Source: Erythrobacter sp.
GTDB taxonomy: Bacteria; Pseudomonadota; Alphaproteobacteria; Sphingomonadales; Sphingomonadaceae
Assembly (NCBI GenBank): GCA_003483125.1
Contig: DMWU01000033.1
Coordinates: 1 to 5,778 of the forward strand
Direction of reading: 5' to 3'
DNA: 5,778 nucleotides
Of the stretch, positions 5,610 to 5,778 are shown piece after piece. A program made the translations under genes and the position numbers. How positions within the stretch are numbered: the stretch's first letter is position 1; each line of letters starts with the position of its first letter. The notes beneath the pieces are model-generated. The model worked only from the letters and a program-made list of their open reading frames with translations. It was not told where the DNA came from and made no database searches.

Positions 5610-5778
5610 GTGGTTCTCGTTCAAATCTCAATTCTACTGGGGCTGCTCGCCGTAATTTACGGCTTTGTGACCAGTCGCCAGGTTCTCGGCGCGAGTGCCG
5701 GGAATGAAAAGATGCAGGAAATTGCTGGCGCAATTCAGGAAGGCGCCCAGGCCCATCCCAACCGCCAACACACGCCCA
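5610..5778 (+). CDS. hppA: membrane-bound proton-translocating pyrophosphatase, N-terminal fragment
   Basis: HppA hydrolyses pyrophosphate and pumps protons (in some relatives sodium) across the inner membrane. Only 56 codons are present before the window ends. Residues 2-20 (VLVQISILLGLLAVIYGFV) form the first membrane helix, followed by TSRQVLGASAGNEKMQEI at 21-38 and AGAIQEGAQA at 39-48, a conserved family segment. The start is GTG at 5610, with a GGGGGA site before it and the expected N-terminal length. After GAQA, where the family normally reads close to YLNRQYTT, the window reads HPNRQHTP. These changes fall in the last 25 bases and probably reflect sequence error. The gene has its own promoter-like sequence, separate from the his-nusB-thiL operon. 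The fragment is too short to tell the K+-dependent from the K+-independent class. Confidence 0.88.
   Translation, partial: MVLVQISILLGLLAVIYGFVTSRQVLGASAGNEKMQEIAGAIQEGAQAHPNRQHTP

Noticed and set aside
5539..5733. 64-codon minus-strand open frame opposite the hppA leader and start
   Set aside because: Shadow of the hppA coding frame; the Arg-rich translation matches nothing.

Overview
The window looks like a chromosomal housekeeping segment from an alphaproteobacterium, most likely of the Sphingomonadales/Erythrobacteraceae type. The reasons are the gene order hisG-hisD-nusB-thiL followed by a membrane pyrophosphatase gene, a short-form HisG, the protein sequences themselves, moderate-to-high GC with GC-rich third codon positions, and GANTC (CcrM-type) sites grouped upstream of a promoter. 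The taxonomic call is inference from recalled family sequences, not from a search.

Layout. Positions 1-171 hold the 3' end of an unrecognised gene. Its stop overlaps the TTG start of an epoxide-hydrolase-like alpha/beta hydrolase (168-1073). Facing it, with only 3 bp between the stop codons, is a DUF2332 family gene on the minus strand (1077-2140). It is split by a -1 frameshift in a run of seven C (minus strand). A 62-bp divergent gap (2141-2202) separates it from a tightly packed plus-strand operon: hisG (2203-2868), hisD (2865-4157), nusB (4154-4600) and thiL (4597-5469). Each junction is a 4-bp stop/start overlap. The thiL gene appears to begin at a CTG codon. The 140-bp gap 5470-5609 carries four GANTC motifs in 34 bp arranged as a 20-bp imperfect direct repeat with a perfect 16-bp palindrome, then a good sigma70-like promoter and a leader hairpin. 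After this comes the start of hppA, a membrane proton-pumping pyrophosphatase, cut by the window end.

How the genes relate. HisG and HisD catalyse the first and the last two steps of histidine synthesis. NusB is a transcription antitermination factor. ThiL makes thiamine pyrophosphate. They share an operon but not a pathway. HppA downstream uses pyrophosphate, which is a product of the HisG reaction among many others; that link is only thematic.

I do not see a convincing novel multi-gene system (no CRISPR, mobile element, toxin-antitoxin or defence genes). The points that deserve attention are the GANTC cluster and palindrome before hppA, the apparent CTG start of thiL, the homopolymer frameshift in the DUF2332 gene, and a burst of unlikely substitutions in the last 25 bases that looks like sequence error at a contig end.
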